From positions 2,434,001-2,498,000 of the forward strand of contig JAPDPK010000015.1 of assembly GCA_031772115.1 (NCBI GenBank): DNA of 64,000 nt, given 5' to 3'. Below are positions 45,417 through 56,720 of this stretch, in pieces. The notes beneath the pieces were generated by a model that had not been told where the DNA came from, did no database searches, and saw only the letters and a program-made list of their open reading frames with translations. The first letter of the stretch is position 1, and each line of letters begins with the position of its first letter. This DNA is from Heritiera littoralis (Eukaryota > Streptophyta > Magnoliopsida > Malvales > Malvaceae). Both the position numbers and the translations under genes were made by a program.

Positions 45417-46534
45417 ATGGATCAACTCCTTCAATTGCTAAAATCCAATTCAGCATCGGGTATACCTAATGCTTCTATTGCTCAAACAGGTAATAATTAT
45501 AGAGCCTTATCCTGTCTAGTAAATTCTGCTCCTTGGATCATTATTCAGGTGCCTCTGATCATATGACTAGTGTTTCTCATTTATTTTCTACCTATTCACC
45601 ATGTTCTGGTCATGAAAAAATTCATATTGCCATCTTGCATCAATCCACTTGTCGTGATACACCTCAACAAAATGACATTGTTGAGCGAAAAAATAGTCAT
45701 TTACTTAAAGTAGCTCGTGCCATTATGTTCTCAATGAATGTTCCGAAATATTTGTGGGGTGATGCAATTTTAACAGCTGCTTATCTAATCAACCGGATGC
45801 CTAGTAGAGTTTTAAAATACAAAACACCTTTGCAATGTCTTAAAAATGTTTTCCCAATGACTAGAATATATGCTGATATACCTCTAAAAGTCTTTGGCTG
45901 CACTTGCTTTGTTTATATACCCAGCATGTTTCGTTCCAAATTGGATCCTAAGGCTGAAAAATGTATATTCCTTGGCTATGCCCCCAACAAAAAGGGTTAT
46001 AAATATTTCAATCCTCATACCAAAAAGTTGCATGTTAGCATGGATGTTAACTTTTTGGAAAATCAACCTTTTTTTAGCAAAAATTCTCTTGAGGGGGAGA
46101 TTAAGCAAGAAGAAGAAGATAATTTTTGGAATATTTATGTTTTACCAACTCTTGTTTTTTCATCTAATTCCTCTGAAAATCAACAAATTGTTCAAAATAT
46201 TGAAAATACAAAGAACCCTACTCAATTGATGCCAAGGATAGATGTCTCAGAAACAGAGGGAGAAATACTTCTTAAGGATAAAAACAATCCTGATTCTGAG
46301 TTTCTGGTTTATACCAGGTAGAGAAATCGTAAAAATGGTGACAATTCATCAATTCCTCTAGCACCAGTCCAATCATCACCGAGAGATGGTCCTATCAACA
46401 AGCCAAGTGATTCCATTTCTATTCCTTCCTCTACATTACCCACAGATTCAGAATTAAATCTTCCCATTGCTATTAGGAAAGGTGTTTGAACCTGTACTAA
46501 GCATCCTATTACTAAATATGTTTCATATCAAAGG
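45417..46534 (+). pseudogene. copia-3 gag scrap, protease start and C-terminal integrase, fused by deletion
   Basis: An ATG at 45417 opens a short gag start (MDQLLQLLKSNSASG). The protease site reads PWII then SGASDHMT, with one base missing at about 45543, exactly where the catalytic Asp codon should be. At about 45631 the protein jumps to the second half of integrase (STCRDTPQQNDIVERKN, YLWGDAILTAAYLINRMPS, FLGYAPNKKGYKYF). The integrase zinc finger and both catalytic Asp are therefore lost. In-frame stops at 46319 (TAG) and 46487 (TGA) sit where Gln and Arg would fit. It cannot move by itself. Confidence 0.92.
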
Positions 46535-48124
46535 TTGTCTGATAAACATAGAGCTTTTACCACTAGGATATCTAACCTGTTTATTCCAAGAAACATTCAG
46601 GAAGCTACTGATGATCCGAATTGGAAATTAACAATTATGGAAGAGATGAATGCTCTTAACAAAAACAACACTTGGGAGGTTGTTGATTTGCCAAGGGACA
46701 AGAAGATAGTAGGTTGTAAGTGGGTGTTTACTGTCAAATGCAAGTATGATGGAAGTATAGAACGATACAAGGCACGGCTGGTGGCAAAAGGTTTTACTCA
46801 AACTTATGGAATTGATTATCAAGAAACTTTCGCTCCAGTGGCAAAAATCAATTCCATACGGGTCTTATTGTCACTTGCTGTGAACCTAAACTGGCCCTTA
46901 TACCAGTTAGATGTTAAAAATGCTTTTTTGAATGGAGACTTGGAAGAAGAGGTCTTTATGAGTCTTCCACTGGGATTTGAAGAGAGACTTGGTGAAGGGA
47001 AGGTATGCAGGTTGAAGAAATCCTTATATGGCCTTAAGCAGTCTCCAAGGGCTTGGTTTGAACATTTTGGGAAAGTTGTAAAAGGCCATGGTTACTATCA
47101 AAGTCAAGCTGACCATACAATGTTTTACAAACATTCAAAAGATGGGAAAGTTGCCATACTAATTGTGTATGTTGATGATATAATTTTGACAGGTAGTGAC
47201 TACATAGAGCTGCAACTTCTGAAGAAAAAATTGGCTAAAGACTTTGAGATCAAAGACTTAGGTTCACTGAAGTACTTCCTTAGTATGGAGGTTGCAAGAT
47301 CCAAGGAGGGCATATTCATTAATCAGCAAAAATATGTTCTTGACCTATTGGGAGAGACAGGTTTGCTAGGCTGTAAGGCTGCTGAAACACCTATTGAGCC
47401 AAATCTGAAACTCCAACCTGCCACGGCAGAAAGTGTTGTGAAGAGGGAGCAGTACCAAAGGCTGGTTGGGAAATTAATTTACTTGTCCCATACACGACCA
47501 GACATAGCATTTGCTGTTAGTGTGGTGAGTCAATTTATGCACTCACCAGGACCGGAGCACTTTGAAGCAGTATATAGAATCATGAGGTATTTAAAGGGTA
47601 CACCAGGAAAGGATCTATTGTTCAAGAAGCATGAACATCTGCAGATAGAAGTTTATACAGATGCAGATTGGGCTAGAAGTGTTACTGATCGTAGGTCAAC
47701 ATCAAGCTATTGTACTTTTGTTGGAGGTAATTTGGTAACATGCAGAAGCAAGAAGCAAAATGTAGTGGCTAGGAGCAGTGCGGAAGCAGAATTCAGATCT
47801 GTTGCTCATGGAGTTTGTGAGTTAATGTGGATTAAGAGACTATTAGAAGACTTAAAAATTTCCACTGCTTTACCTATGAAGACTTACTATGATAATAAGT
47901 CAGCAATTTTAATTGCTCATAATCCAATTCTACATGATAGGACTAAACATGTAGAAGTGGATAAACATTTCATCAAAGAAAAACTTGATAGTGGAATAAT
48001 CTGCATGTCATATATTCCAACTACTGATCAGGTTGCAGACATACTCGCCAAGGGCTTACAAAAGAAACAATTTGACAAGTTTGTAGGCAAGCTGTCCATG
48101 GAAGATATCTTCAAGCCAGCTTGA
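46535..48124 (+). CDS. copia-3 reverse transcriptase-RNase H, open 529-codon frame
   Basis: The longest open frame in the window. RT: NKNNTWEVVDLPRDKK, KARLVAKGFTQTYGIDY, LDVKNAFLNGDLEEEVFM, KSLYGLKQSPRAWF and the catalytic YVDD (47168-47179). RNase H: TDADWA, SSAEAEF, YYDNKSA and HVEVDKHFIKEK, with its acidic residues present. The C-terminus has TDQVADILAKGL and ends at TGA seven bases before the polypurine tract edge. The Met at 46535 is only the first ATG after a stop; the natural protein would be part of a larger polyprotein read through from 45417. Both enzyme domains look intact, so recent origin is likely. Confidence 0.93.
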   Translation: MSDKHRAFTTRISNLFIPRNIQEATDDPNWKLTIMEEMNALNKNNTWEVVDLPRDKKIVGCKWVFTVKCKYDGSIERYKARLVAKGFTQTYGIDYQETFAPVAKINSIRVLLSLAVNLNWPLYQLDVKNAFLNGDLEEEVFMSLPLGFEERLGEGKVCRLKKSLYGLKQSPRAWFEHFGKVVKGHGYYQSQADHTMFYKHSKDGKVAILIVYVDDIILTGSDYIELQLLKKKLAKDFEIKDLGSLKYFLSMEVARSKEGIFINQQKYVLDLLGETGLLGCKAAETPIEPNLKLQPATAESVVKREQYQRLVGKLIYLSHTRPDIAFAVSVVSQFMHSPGPEHFEAVYRIMRYLKGTPGKDLLFKKHEHLQIEVYTDADWARSVTDRRSTSSYCTFVGGNLVTCRSKKQNVVARSSAEAEFRSVAHGVCELMWIKRLLEDLKISTALPMKTYYDNKSAILIAHNPILHDRTKHVEVDKHFIKEKLDSGIICMSYIPTTDQVADILAKGLQKKQFDKFVGKLSMEDIFKPA

Positions 48125-48131
48125 GGGGGAG
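48121..48131 (+). other. Polypurine tract of copia-3
   Basis: TTGAGGGGGAG, immediately before the 3' LTR and overlapping the stop codon of pol, a usual arrangement in plant copia elements. Confidence 0.92.
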
Positions 48132-48328
48132 TGTTGAAAGGAGAAAAATCTGGTTGATTTAAAAGAGAAAAATCTGCTGTAATTATAGGTCTGATTTATT
48201 CATAATTTATAGTTTCCTAATTTGTAGATTCTTTCTATGTAATTATCCTATTAAAAGGATATGTGTGTACTCTATTAGATACACATGAGAAATAAAAAAT
48301 ATCATTTTATTTCTCCTAGCTGTTAAGA
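48132..48328 (+). repeat. 3' LTR of copia-3
   Basis: 197 bp; it lacks 13 bp present in the 5' copy after TAGATTCTTT. Confidence 0.95.
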
Positions 48329-48333
48329 TACAC

Positions 48334-49916
48334 ACGACCTATGGCCATATATATATATATATATTCATATACATATATATATTCCTATATTTATTTTCTA
48401 CTTATACCATATATAGATTTGTAATGACAATCTCAAAATTGTTGCACCTACTTATATCGACATATGCATTTATCATCTCTTAGGTTTTTGCACCTACTTA
48501 TATCAACATATACATATATCATCTCTTAGGTTTTTGCACCTACTTATCTCAACATACTTATATAATCTCAATACCATGCATATACATGTCTTTTCTTAGG
48601 TTTTTAAACCAAAATAAATCCCCAAATCTTAACTCATTTAACTTTAAAATTCTTCACCTTACCTTTCACCACATTTTCCTTCAATCTTTGGTTGCCTTAA
48701 ACCCTCCAAGAAGAGGCCACTTCTCTCTATTTCCAACTTCTTTGCTGTCCACTAGCTTCACTTCCATTTGTTCAGCTTCCAAACTCAGCCCGTTTCACAT
48801 TTTCTGATTCAGTTTTCCCTATTATGTTTCAGCAAAATATAGGGCTCCATATGCTCCTCTGTTTCAGTCGATCTTATCACAAATTCTAGCCCCTTTAACC
48901 TTTGTTTTCAAACCCCTTTTTGGCTCCTTAAACTACATTACGAGCAGGCCTTAACACACCTTAACCAGCTACTGTTTTCATGCCCAAAACCATCAGGAAA
49001 AGCCACACATAACCTGCTCTTCTAGCCTGACCTAGCACCGGGTTACAACCTTGTTCCACCTCCGTTCACCCTCCTCAAGAGCTATAACACCAACCTTCAA
49101 GAGTCATGACACTGCCCCTGTTATTCCTTCCTCGAACAGCCACTATAAGCAACAAATGGCCCCCTTGCTTTCCCTTCTTTCATATCTGGAAATGTACCAC
49201 TACATATGGCCCACAACGTCACTAAGTTAGCACCAAACAACCCTCGACTTTCTTTCCTTCTTCACGTGTTACTTCTTTAAACGGAAACGATGGCTGCCTC
49301 TCTTCCTTCTTCTTTTCTTCTTCCTTTCTTCTTCCTTCTTTTCAGTAAACAGTCGAAACCCCTTCTTCCTCGTTAGATCAGCCTCTCTCTCTTCTATCTT
49401 TTTCTTTCTTTTACAGTATCAATGGGTAAATCCCAGCTTTGCACCCTTTTTCGTCTTTGATCCATCCACCATTAACTCTTTAAATTTCAGCCTTCACACT
49501 TGCATTACTTCCTTCCAAAATGCTCTGTTTTTCCAACCTACAACTTCACACTTTCTTCTGCTTGTGGCTTCTGAAACCAAGACTTGTTCTTGCCTTGGCT
49601 ATCGATGCAAGATGAGGATGCAATGGCAACAAGATCAAAGGAAAAGCTGCCCTTCGATTCTAGCAGAAAATGAAAGAAAAGAGATGGAGTGTGTCACGAT
49701 GATGATGATGAACAGTGATGAAAGGCTATCGTGAGTGGCTGGCAGAACATAAGGATGGTGGGGTTAGGTGATGGCAAGGCTTCTTCAAGAAGCCATTCTC
49801 CCATATATTATATTTTATTTCCACTATTATTATTATACATATATTTATTCATTTATTATTAGCTCCATCTTGATATCTAGCAAAAATATATTTCTAAATA
49901 GTTTAATTTATTTTAT
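48334..49916 (-). other. LTR C leader and promoter part
   Basis: Repeats of TAGGTTTTTGCACCTACTTAT occur between about 48420 and 48600. Pyrimidine-rich leader sequence (48580-49680) follows. On the minus strand a TATA-like TATAATATATGG (about 49800-49812) precedes the hairpin GGCTTCTT-C-AAGAAGCC (49778-49794). No gene is seen. Confidence 0.6.
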
Positions 49917-50446
49917 TGTAACGCCCTCGAAAGCTAGAATTTTCGGGCTAACGTTTTCCTTTACTAACTATGTTTGTCACTCGCTAAGTGTAGGTAAAAC
50001 CTAACAAGTAGATTACTACTTGTTTATTTGTTTGAGACTAATTGTCTAAGGTCCCATTCAATTGCCTCGTATACGTGCCAAAATTGAAACTGAAAAACTC
50101 CGCCGCTTTATATATACTTATTGTCCAACCACACTCTATAACACAACCATAACCCACCCTGTGGCACAATAATCATCTCAAGAAACCATCCAAAGTATCA
50201 CATTTTCATCGAATATAGTATCGAAATACTATTCATTACAAAGCGCAATTCTATATAATTCTCGATGCAGTCCTAGTACTTACATTCCACTCCATGTACA
50301 CTGTGTATACTGAAAAGAATCTTATCATCTGGAATATAAACAAAAGTAATGAAAGGTTATACCTTAATATAACAAGCAGTAGCTTAGCAGCATATAAGTT
50401 GAGCTCTTAGTGCAGCACTCTTGCACTCGAGCCTATTTGAAGTAAC

Positions 50447-51684
50447 CTGTGAGGTGGAAGAGGGGGGGTGAGCTAATGCCCAGTAAGAAAAATATACGCT
50501 AAATGATGTTAGATTCCTACTATATTTAATGCATGTGTATGCGTGAATAAATGCGCCAAAACTCATGCTTAAATATGTTTTATTGAAAATAATGCAAAGT
50601 TGATAAGCCATTGTTTATAAGCTATAAAATGTTATACCAAGTAATTTCCAAACATATTAGTACTCACGCATTCACAAAATCAAGATACAGTAGAAATAGA
50701 AATGATACATTCGTTCATCTTTGTAACAGTATCGAGATATATATTTAAAAACATTTTCATAAGACGGGCATACACTTATGAGATTTGGTAACGTAACCGA
50801 GATCTTTGGAAATATAACCAAGAAGCTTTCCATGAAAGCATCCACTGTAGCTAGCAGTGGTCACAGTCCCATACCAGGGCTCTATCCATGATCATGAATC
50901 ATCCCAGCACCAGTGATCATCTAGTAGCTGAGGAACAAGTCACAACTAGTTGTCGAACAACTATACGTAATTACCTCTACCCATTTGCCACACAGGCAGG
51001 ATCCATGACGTAATTACATATACAGCACCTCAATGCCACACAGGCTCAATAATTGCCACACAGGCTTACTAATTGCCACACAGGCTTACTAAATGCCACA
51101 CAGGCATACTACATGCCACACAGGCGAGTAAAGTGCCACATAGGCATTTCCAAGTGCCACACAAGCATTATACATCATTATGTGTCTCATAAGTCAAAAC
51201 TCGTTTAGAACTAGAACTTATACGATATGTTGAGTATCGAAAGCATGAATCGTTTTTAAATACTTATAGTTTTTGAAAAAAAATCTCATCGTACGAAATC
51301 ATGCTTAAAAACCATTATCTCGATAGCAAGTAACGATGTTTAACATGCATGAAGTTTTAAAGGCATTTTATAAGTCTAATTTAATACCAAGAAATTTGCT
51401 TAAAAAATTTCTAACGAAATTTCGGCATTATGACGGCATAGGTAAAACACTATTCAGCGTCAATAATCACAATCAAATAACCTGCAAAAAACTCCAACAA
51501 GTAGTATATTTATTTACCAAACCAATACAAATCAAATCTCAAACAATTTTGCACTTGAAGCTCAATTCAATATATTTTGAAATTTAGCCAAGGATGCAAG
51601 TAAAATCCATAAGCATTAATTTAAATTAATTGAGACATACATAAACATAGGAGGCTAACAAGCATTTACCGTATATTCCCTTAC
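50447..51684 (-). other. Predicted leader intron of LTR D
   Basis: Minus-strand donor TGAG|GTAAGGG at 51684 and acceptor TTCCACCTCACAG ending 50447. CTTACTGGGC...GCTCACC lies just upstream (50467-50487). Length about 1.24 kb. Confidence 0.42.
51034..51172. repeat. 20-bp tandem repeat, seven copies
   Basis: TGCCACACAGGC begins copies every 20 bp from 51034 to 51134 and again at 51155; one outlying copy is at 50986. It lies in the predicted intron of LTR D. Confidence 0.96.
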
Positions 51685-53077
51685 CTCATTATGCCAAGAT
51701 TAATGCTTAGCAATACCGTTCTTGCCCACTTTTGGCCAATCATCAAATTCTTAGCTCCTTAACAGTTCCCCCTTTAAAAGTCTTCAACTCAAACTCTTCA
51801 CCAATGTTACACAAGGCTCCGACGTAAACCTTAGAAATCCTCCCCTTTTTCTTCCGAAATTCATTTTCCTTGATATCTTTTTCTCACAAAAATCACCACA
51901 TCAAAATAGCATTTATCATACTTTAACAAACATAGGTACATAAAAACCCTTATATCATATACGTTAAGTTTAAACCAAAACATAGATTCTTACCCTTACT
52001 TCCACTTTAGTCATAATTTGGAAATCTTCTTCTTTTGTATTTTCCTATAAACCACTACCAATCCATACTTAATGTCACTCTCAGGACTTCACATCATCAA
52101 TATGTTTATCTAAATATTTTACTTAACCAAATTAAATTGGCCTTACTCTTAATCTTTAAGAATGCCAAATCCCTTCACTAAGTCATCTCACTATTCATTT
52201 CAATGACACTACTTCAAAATTCATCTCAACATCACAATTCAAGGTCATTATTAAAACTTACCTATTCCTCATTTAAATATTCTCAAGCTAACGATTCCAA
52301 GCATGTTCATCTTAATCTTTACTTAATACAAAATTATTCATGCTAACTAGCATGTATCTATGTTACTTACCTTTGAGTTAATATATAAAAATTTCGATCA
52401 TTCCTTTTATGAAGATCTCTTACAATTTGATACCATAATCACATTTAATATACTTAAATATATAACATGTATTTTATACAAGCTAAGAAAAACACTCTTA
52501 CCCCTTGAATCCATGTTAACTGAACCTTAATTTCCTTTATCTCCCGGCTAGCACAGATTTCCTTGTTTCGATCATTCCTCCCCTATTTCGGCCAATAAGC
52601 CACACGTTCAGACCCATTGGAGCAGGCCCTGGTTCAGCCCATAAAAACCACATTATCTCCCCTATTTTACCACCTCTGCTCAGCCTTTACTTCAGTCACA
52701 AAACCCCTGCTTTATCCTTATTTCCAGCCTACAAGAATCCCCTGAAAATGCTGATAGCTTCAGCTCCTCAGTGCCCTTATTTGGCCCCTGTTCTGAGCCT
52801 CAAATACCCCCTCTATTTCAGCCATTCGATCCTTTTTTTTTTCTCTTATTCATCTCGCCTCTCCTTCTTTCCACTCTTTTTCTCTTCATCTTCCGCTGTT
52901 CCAACCGCTACCAGAAGTTTCCTCCTTCCCTGCTTCTTTCCCTTCTCTTTTACCTCTCCCCTTTCTCTCGATTGAAGTCCTATTTCTTAAAGCAAAAATG
53001 GGTCCCCTGTTCTGCTGGCTTAACCGAGGAAGAGAGCTACTCCATTATAATTTTGAAGACGTGGGAATAGGCGAGGA

Positions 53078-53106
53078 AAGATTGGCTTCTTCAAGAAGCC
53101 AATCTT
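53078..53106 (-). promoter_or_regulatory. Perfect 14-bp-stem hairpin near the presumed LTR D transcript start
   Basis: AAGATTGGCTTCTT pairs with AAGAAGCCAATCTT around a single C. On the minus strand it comes directly after ATATAAG. Its core matches the hairpin at 49778-49794 in LTR C. Confidence 0.6.
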
Positions 53107-54015
53107 ATATTTTATTTGTTTTGTTTTATTATTTAATTTATATATATATATATATATGTTTATTCCAAATAGGTATGATTTATATTTTTGTTCTGCTATA
53201 TATATTTTAATATTAGATCCTAGTATGTTTTAATAATATATTATGTTAAGTGATTTTAATTTAATTAAATTACTTAGTGTGTAACACATATATATATATA
53301 TGTGTGTGTGTGTTTATCTAGTTGTTGTTTAAAGAAATTTTATCTAGGGTAATATTAAAATTTGACAAGATAATTAGTATATATTATAGTCCCATTTTAT
53401 ATAAACCAAATTTCATCTTAATTTATAGGGTATACAAATTCTCTTAAGGATTTTATATGCTAAATAATTTAATTATGCTATTAGTAATGACTTGTCTTAT
53501 AAAGCTACATGGTACCTACTAATCCCAATTGAAACACTGCTATTAGATTCTCGAATTTTTATCAAAAATTTAAATAAATAATCAAATAAGGCATGGAAAA
53601 ATCCCAATTATCACATTTATATCTATTATTTGTCCCACTAATACTTCATAATTTCTATTTTTATTAATTTATATTGTCTATTGACTCTTAAATCCTAAAG
53701 TCCTTAATATTATTTAATTTCCAAAATTCTTAATCCACAATTGAAATTATTTATGTATCATCTATTAGCACTTTAATCTATCTAATAGATTATTAATTTT
53801 CCTTCATGATCCTCATCTTCAATCCTCTAATTATAATTTCCCATAATCTAAATTCTCCATAATTTCTCATAGTCCAAATTATTAATTCCTTACAATGCTC
53901 GTTCTTAATTTACCTTCTTAATCATCAAAGCTTCAACTTAAATTCTCAATATATTAATTTATCTCCAAATTACATTGTTTAATTCACTAAGAATAAAGAA
54001 TTTACAGTTATTACA

Positions 54016-55025
54016 AACTCCCCTATATAGTAGGATTTGCGGCTTGAGCTTATAAGGACAACAAATTCAAACTCCATGGTTTGCCTGAAACCATATTGAA
54101 GTTGTCTACTGCCTACCACCCACAAACAGATGGGAAAAGTGAACTTGTTAAATAGGTGTCTTTAAACTTATTAGAGATGTGTGATTGAGGATCAACCAAA
54201 GTCGTGGGAAGTTGGTTATCGTTGGCTCAAAGGCGGTATAATTCCCCATACCGTTAAACCATTCATCTCACACCATTTGAAGCCTTATATGGCTATCCAC
54301 CTCCAATTCATCTATCTTATCAGCCTAACAATGCTGTTGTGCATTAGGTTGATTTGCAGCTGCAAACTAAAGAAGATATGGTGTAGCTCTTGAACCTCAC
54401 TTAGAGAACGCTCAGCAGAGAATGCAACCTTAGAGTAAGAAACACAAAACTGATAGACAACTTTCTGTGGGATGTTGGGTGTATTTGAAGTTACAGCCTT
54501 ACAGGCAAAATCCCTTGGCAGATAAGTTGTATAGAAAGCTTGGCCCTAGATATTTTGGGCCTTATCAAGTTTTAGCAAAAGTTGGTACTGTTGCTTACAA
54601 GCACTACCTCCTACAGCATAAGTACAACTTGCACTTCAAATATCCCAGCTCAAGAAGCAGATGGTTATGCCAGTATGGAGGGAACACAATTACCTATTCC
54701 TAGTTCTACTCCTAACTTGAAACGAATGGCTATACTGGACAGAAGGAGGGTTAGCGTGGAATTAGACCAGCAACACAAGTATTAGCCCATTGGACTAATT
54801 CTTTCTGTAAAGATGCTACTTAGGAATACTTGTTTGATATTCAGCAGAGATTTCCTGAATTTTTCCTTGAGGACAAGGAATTATTTGATTGGGCGGGTGG
54901 AAGCTGATGCATGTGAATTGATGAGCTGCTGGTAACCAAAGCTGTTGATGAACGAAAAACTGCTGATGAGCTGGTGATTGAAGTTAATGGTGAGCTGGAA
55001 GGTTCATGAAGATGGGTGCTGGTAG
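54016..55025 (+). pseudogene. gypsy-2, part 2: integrase C-terminus and pol end
   Basis: After LTR C the integrase resumes with LHGLP, a short deletion, then STAYHPQTDGKSEL where the catalytic Glu region belongs (KSE kept). Next come HLTPFEALYGYPPP, QPYRQNPLADKLYRKLGPRYFGPYQVLAKVG (about 54485-54590) and the polyprotein end RFPEFFLEDKELFDW (about 54848-54890). Stops and frameshifts are frequent. The untranslated tail runs into GGTAG, where solo LTR F is inserted. Confidence 0.9.
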
Positions 55026-56417
55026 TGTTGGATTATGCCCTTAGAACCATTCATTAGATGATTGACTTTGGCATTTTTTTATGTATCATGACATTTTATT
55101 TATCATAGTTCATTATTATATTTGTCTTATAACTGCGTAATATAATCTTATATAATAATGTCCTTAGAATAGTAATAACACACTATTCTTAAAATATCCC
55201 TAGTCAAGTATTATTGTGAACAAGGATAACAATGATACGATAAGACTAGTATGTGGTTGACTGATGACCATTGTCATGGATATAGGATATCAAGTCATCA
55301 CATAGGTACATGTTAGAGAACTATGTACTGGATCGACCCTCCATGAGAACGCTACATGGATTGTTATATGAATGTCATAAGCGATTCTCATAGTGATGAT
55401 GGTGTATGTGATCCTTTGACTTGAGATCATCAGAGATCCCAACATAGAGAATTGCATACTTTAATGCTGCTAGATGTCATTCGTAACAGGATGGACTATA
55501 AAGGTAGTAATTGGGTATGCCTTGATCTATGTAGAGGGATGTTGAGTGATCAAGATAGGATTTATCCCTCTTATATAACAAGAGTGATGTCTTGGGCCCT
55601 TTGATAGAGTGAGACTAAGAAATGCATGGCCGTGCTCGAATAAGTCAATATGAGATATTGATTTTATTTGTTTAATTAGTCTACTCAGGAATCAAGAAAC
55701 GCTGATTAGACTATACAAGTGTGACTCATTCCATGACTTGTGTCTAATCAAGACATCATAGGATAAAGGGATTAAACTACACGGTAACATCTATCACGAG
55801 TAAGGTTATGTCGAGTCATTGACATTCTCGTTACATGGGTAGCAATGATGTGTTGCTAGATACCGCTCATTGCCTGTGACAATTTTGTCATTGCCATTGT
55901 TTTGAGAACCTATTGGGTCGCACACTTAGAACGGATCAATGAGGAGCTTAATTAATCCTATTCTGAATTGGATTAAGGATATATCTAATCCTATTCTGAA
56001 TTGGATTAAGAATATATCTAATCCTATTCTAAGTAGGATTAGAGTTCTGTTTGGCAGTAAATTTTAGGGTAAAATTTACTGCCTATAAAAAGGATGTTTT
56101 TCCAAAAAACATAGCCGCACTTTTAAAAACAGAAAACAAAAACATTCCTTTTAATCGAAGCTAGCAATTCGGTTATAAGGAATTAAAAAGCTCTTTAAGG
56201 CTTCTGATCGTGAGACGTTCAAGAGTCGTGAGATCCGTTCGTGTGGATACCGTAGAGGCAGGAACGAAAAGTTGCTGCTTGTGACTCGACCAACGACAGA
56301 AAATTCAGAGAAAACGTCAGGTAAAATCTCGAAACCCTAATCAGGCAACTCTCCGAATCGATCTTGGTGGAGGCCGAATGATTTAAATTCCGCTGCGTGT
56401 TGTTTCGGTTTCCTTCA
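55026..56417 (+). mobile_element. Solo LTR F, second copy of the E family
   Basis: TGTTGGATTATGCCC...CCTTCA, 1,392 bp, with exact GGTAG duplications (55021-55025 and 56418-56422). Very similar to LTR E, differing by scattered substitutions and a rewritten A-rich stretch after CCTATAAAAAGG (about 56085-56150). The 33-bp repeats are at 55953, 55986 and 56019. Confidence 0.95.
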
Positions 56418-56422
56418 GGTAG

Positions 56423-56720
56423 TTGGTGGTTAGTAACAGTTAATAGTTAGCTAGTTGTTCTGTCGTATAACTGATATAGTTAATAGTTAATAGCAGGGTT
56501 AGTTGTTATAGTTAGCAGCTGAGGCCGGAAATTCTGTTATTCATTCACATTGTAATTCCAGGTGTATAAATACAGTTGTAATCATGAAGTTACAATTAAT
56601 GAATGAATTTACAACGAACTTCGTCTTCTTCCGTTGATCTTTCTTCTTGAACTATAGGCTTGAGGACTATTCTTCTTCCTCGGACTTCTTGAATTGAACT
56701 ACAATTCACACCATTACCAC
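56423..56720 (+). repeat. Probable 3' LTR remnant of gypsy-2
   Basis: Directly after LTR F the tail continues with TTAGTTAGC-type words, TGTATAAATACAG (TATA box at about 56564-56571) and a TTCTTCTT-rich leader, as in short gypsy LTRs. No 5' partner was found. Confidence 0.5.

Larger units (their letters stand above)
45053..48328 (+). mobile_element. copia-3: young, internally deleted Ty1/copia element
   Basis: LTRs 45053-45262 (210 bp) and 48132-48328 (197 bp) start TGTTGAAAGG and end GTTAAGA. They are nearly identical apart from a 13-bp deletion and a few changes. The element is flanked by TACAC (45048-45052 and 48329-48333). The ends are TG...GA, one of the known non-canonical LTR end types. 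The interior has a fused protease-integrase remnant and a full RT-RNase H. It interrupts LTR C. Confidence 0.96.
49917..53615 (-). mobile_element. LTR D: minus-strand Tekay-like solo LTR nested in LTR C
   Basis: TGTAACGCCCTCG...CCCAATTATCACA, 3.7 kb, is flanked by TTTAT at 49912-49916 and 53616-53620. It has no internal genes. Order on the minus strand: AT-rich U3, TATA-like ATATAAG, a 14-bp hairpin, pyrimidine/purine-skewed leader, donor-like sites at 52501 and 51684, and an acceptor at 50447. Confidence 0.88.
43211..54015 (-). mobile_element. LTR C: minus-strand Tekay-like solo LTR carrying copia-3 and LTR D
   Basis: TGTAACGACTTTT...GTTATTACA is flanked by AACAC (43206-43210) and AACTC (54016-54020), a duplication with one mismatch. 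The gypsy-2 integrase continues after it. Without copia-3 and LTR D about 3.8 kb remain, with no gag or pol. The related modules CTCCTAGCTGCTCCAAGTCAC (about 44729-44749) and TGAGC...GCCCA (43625-43641) match LTR A. On the minus strand it has donor-like sites at 48662 and 44676 and an acceptor at 43604. Confidence 0.82.

Noticed and set aside
46535..48124. A host gene
   Set aside because: The RT-RNase H motifs, flanking LTRs, polypurine tract and target duplication show it is copia-3 pol.
50986..51172. CRISPR-like array (20-bp period TGCCACACAGGC)
   Set aside because: Repeat and spacer together are only 20 bp, the context is a plant LTR, and no cas genes exist.
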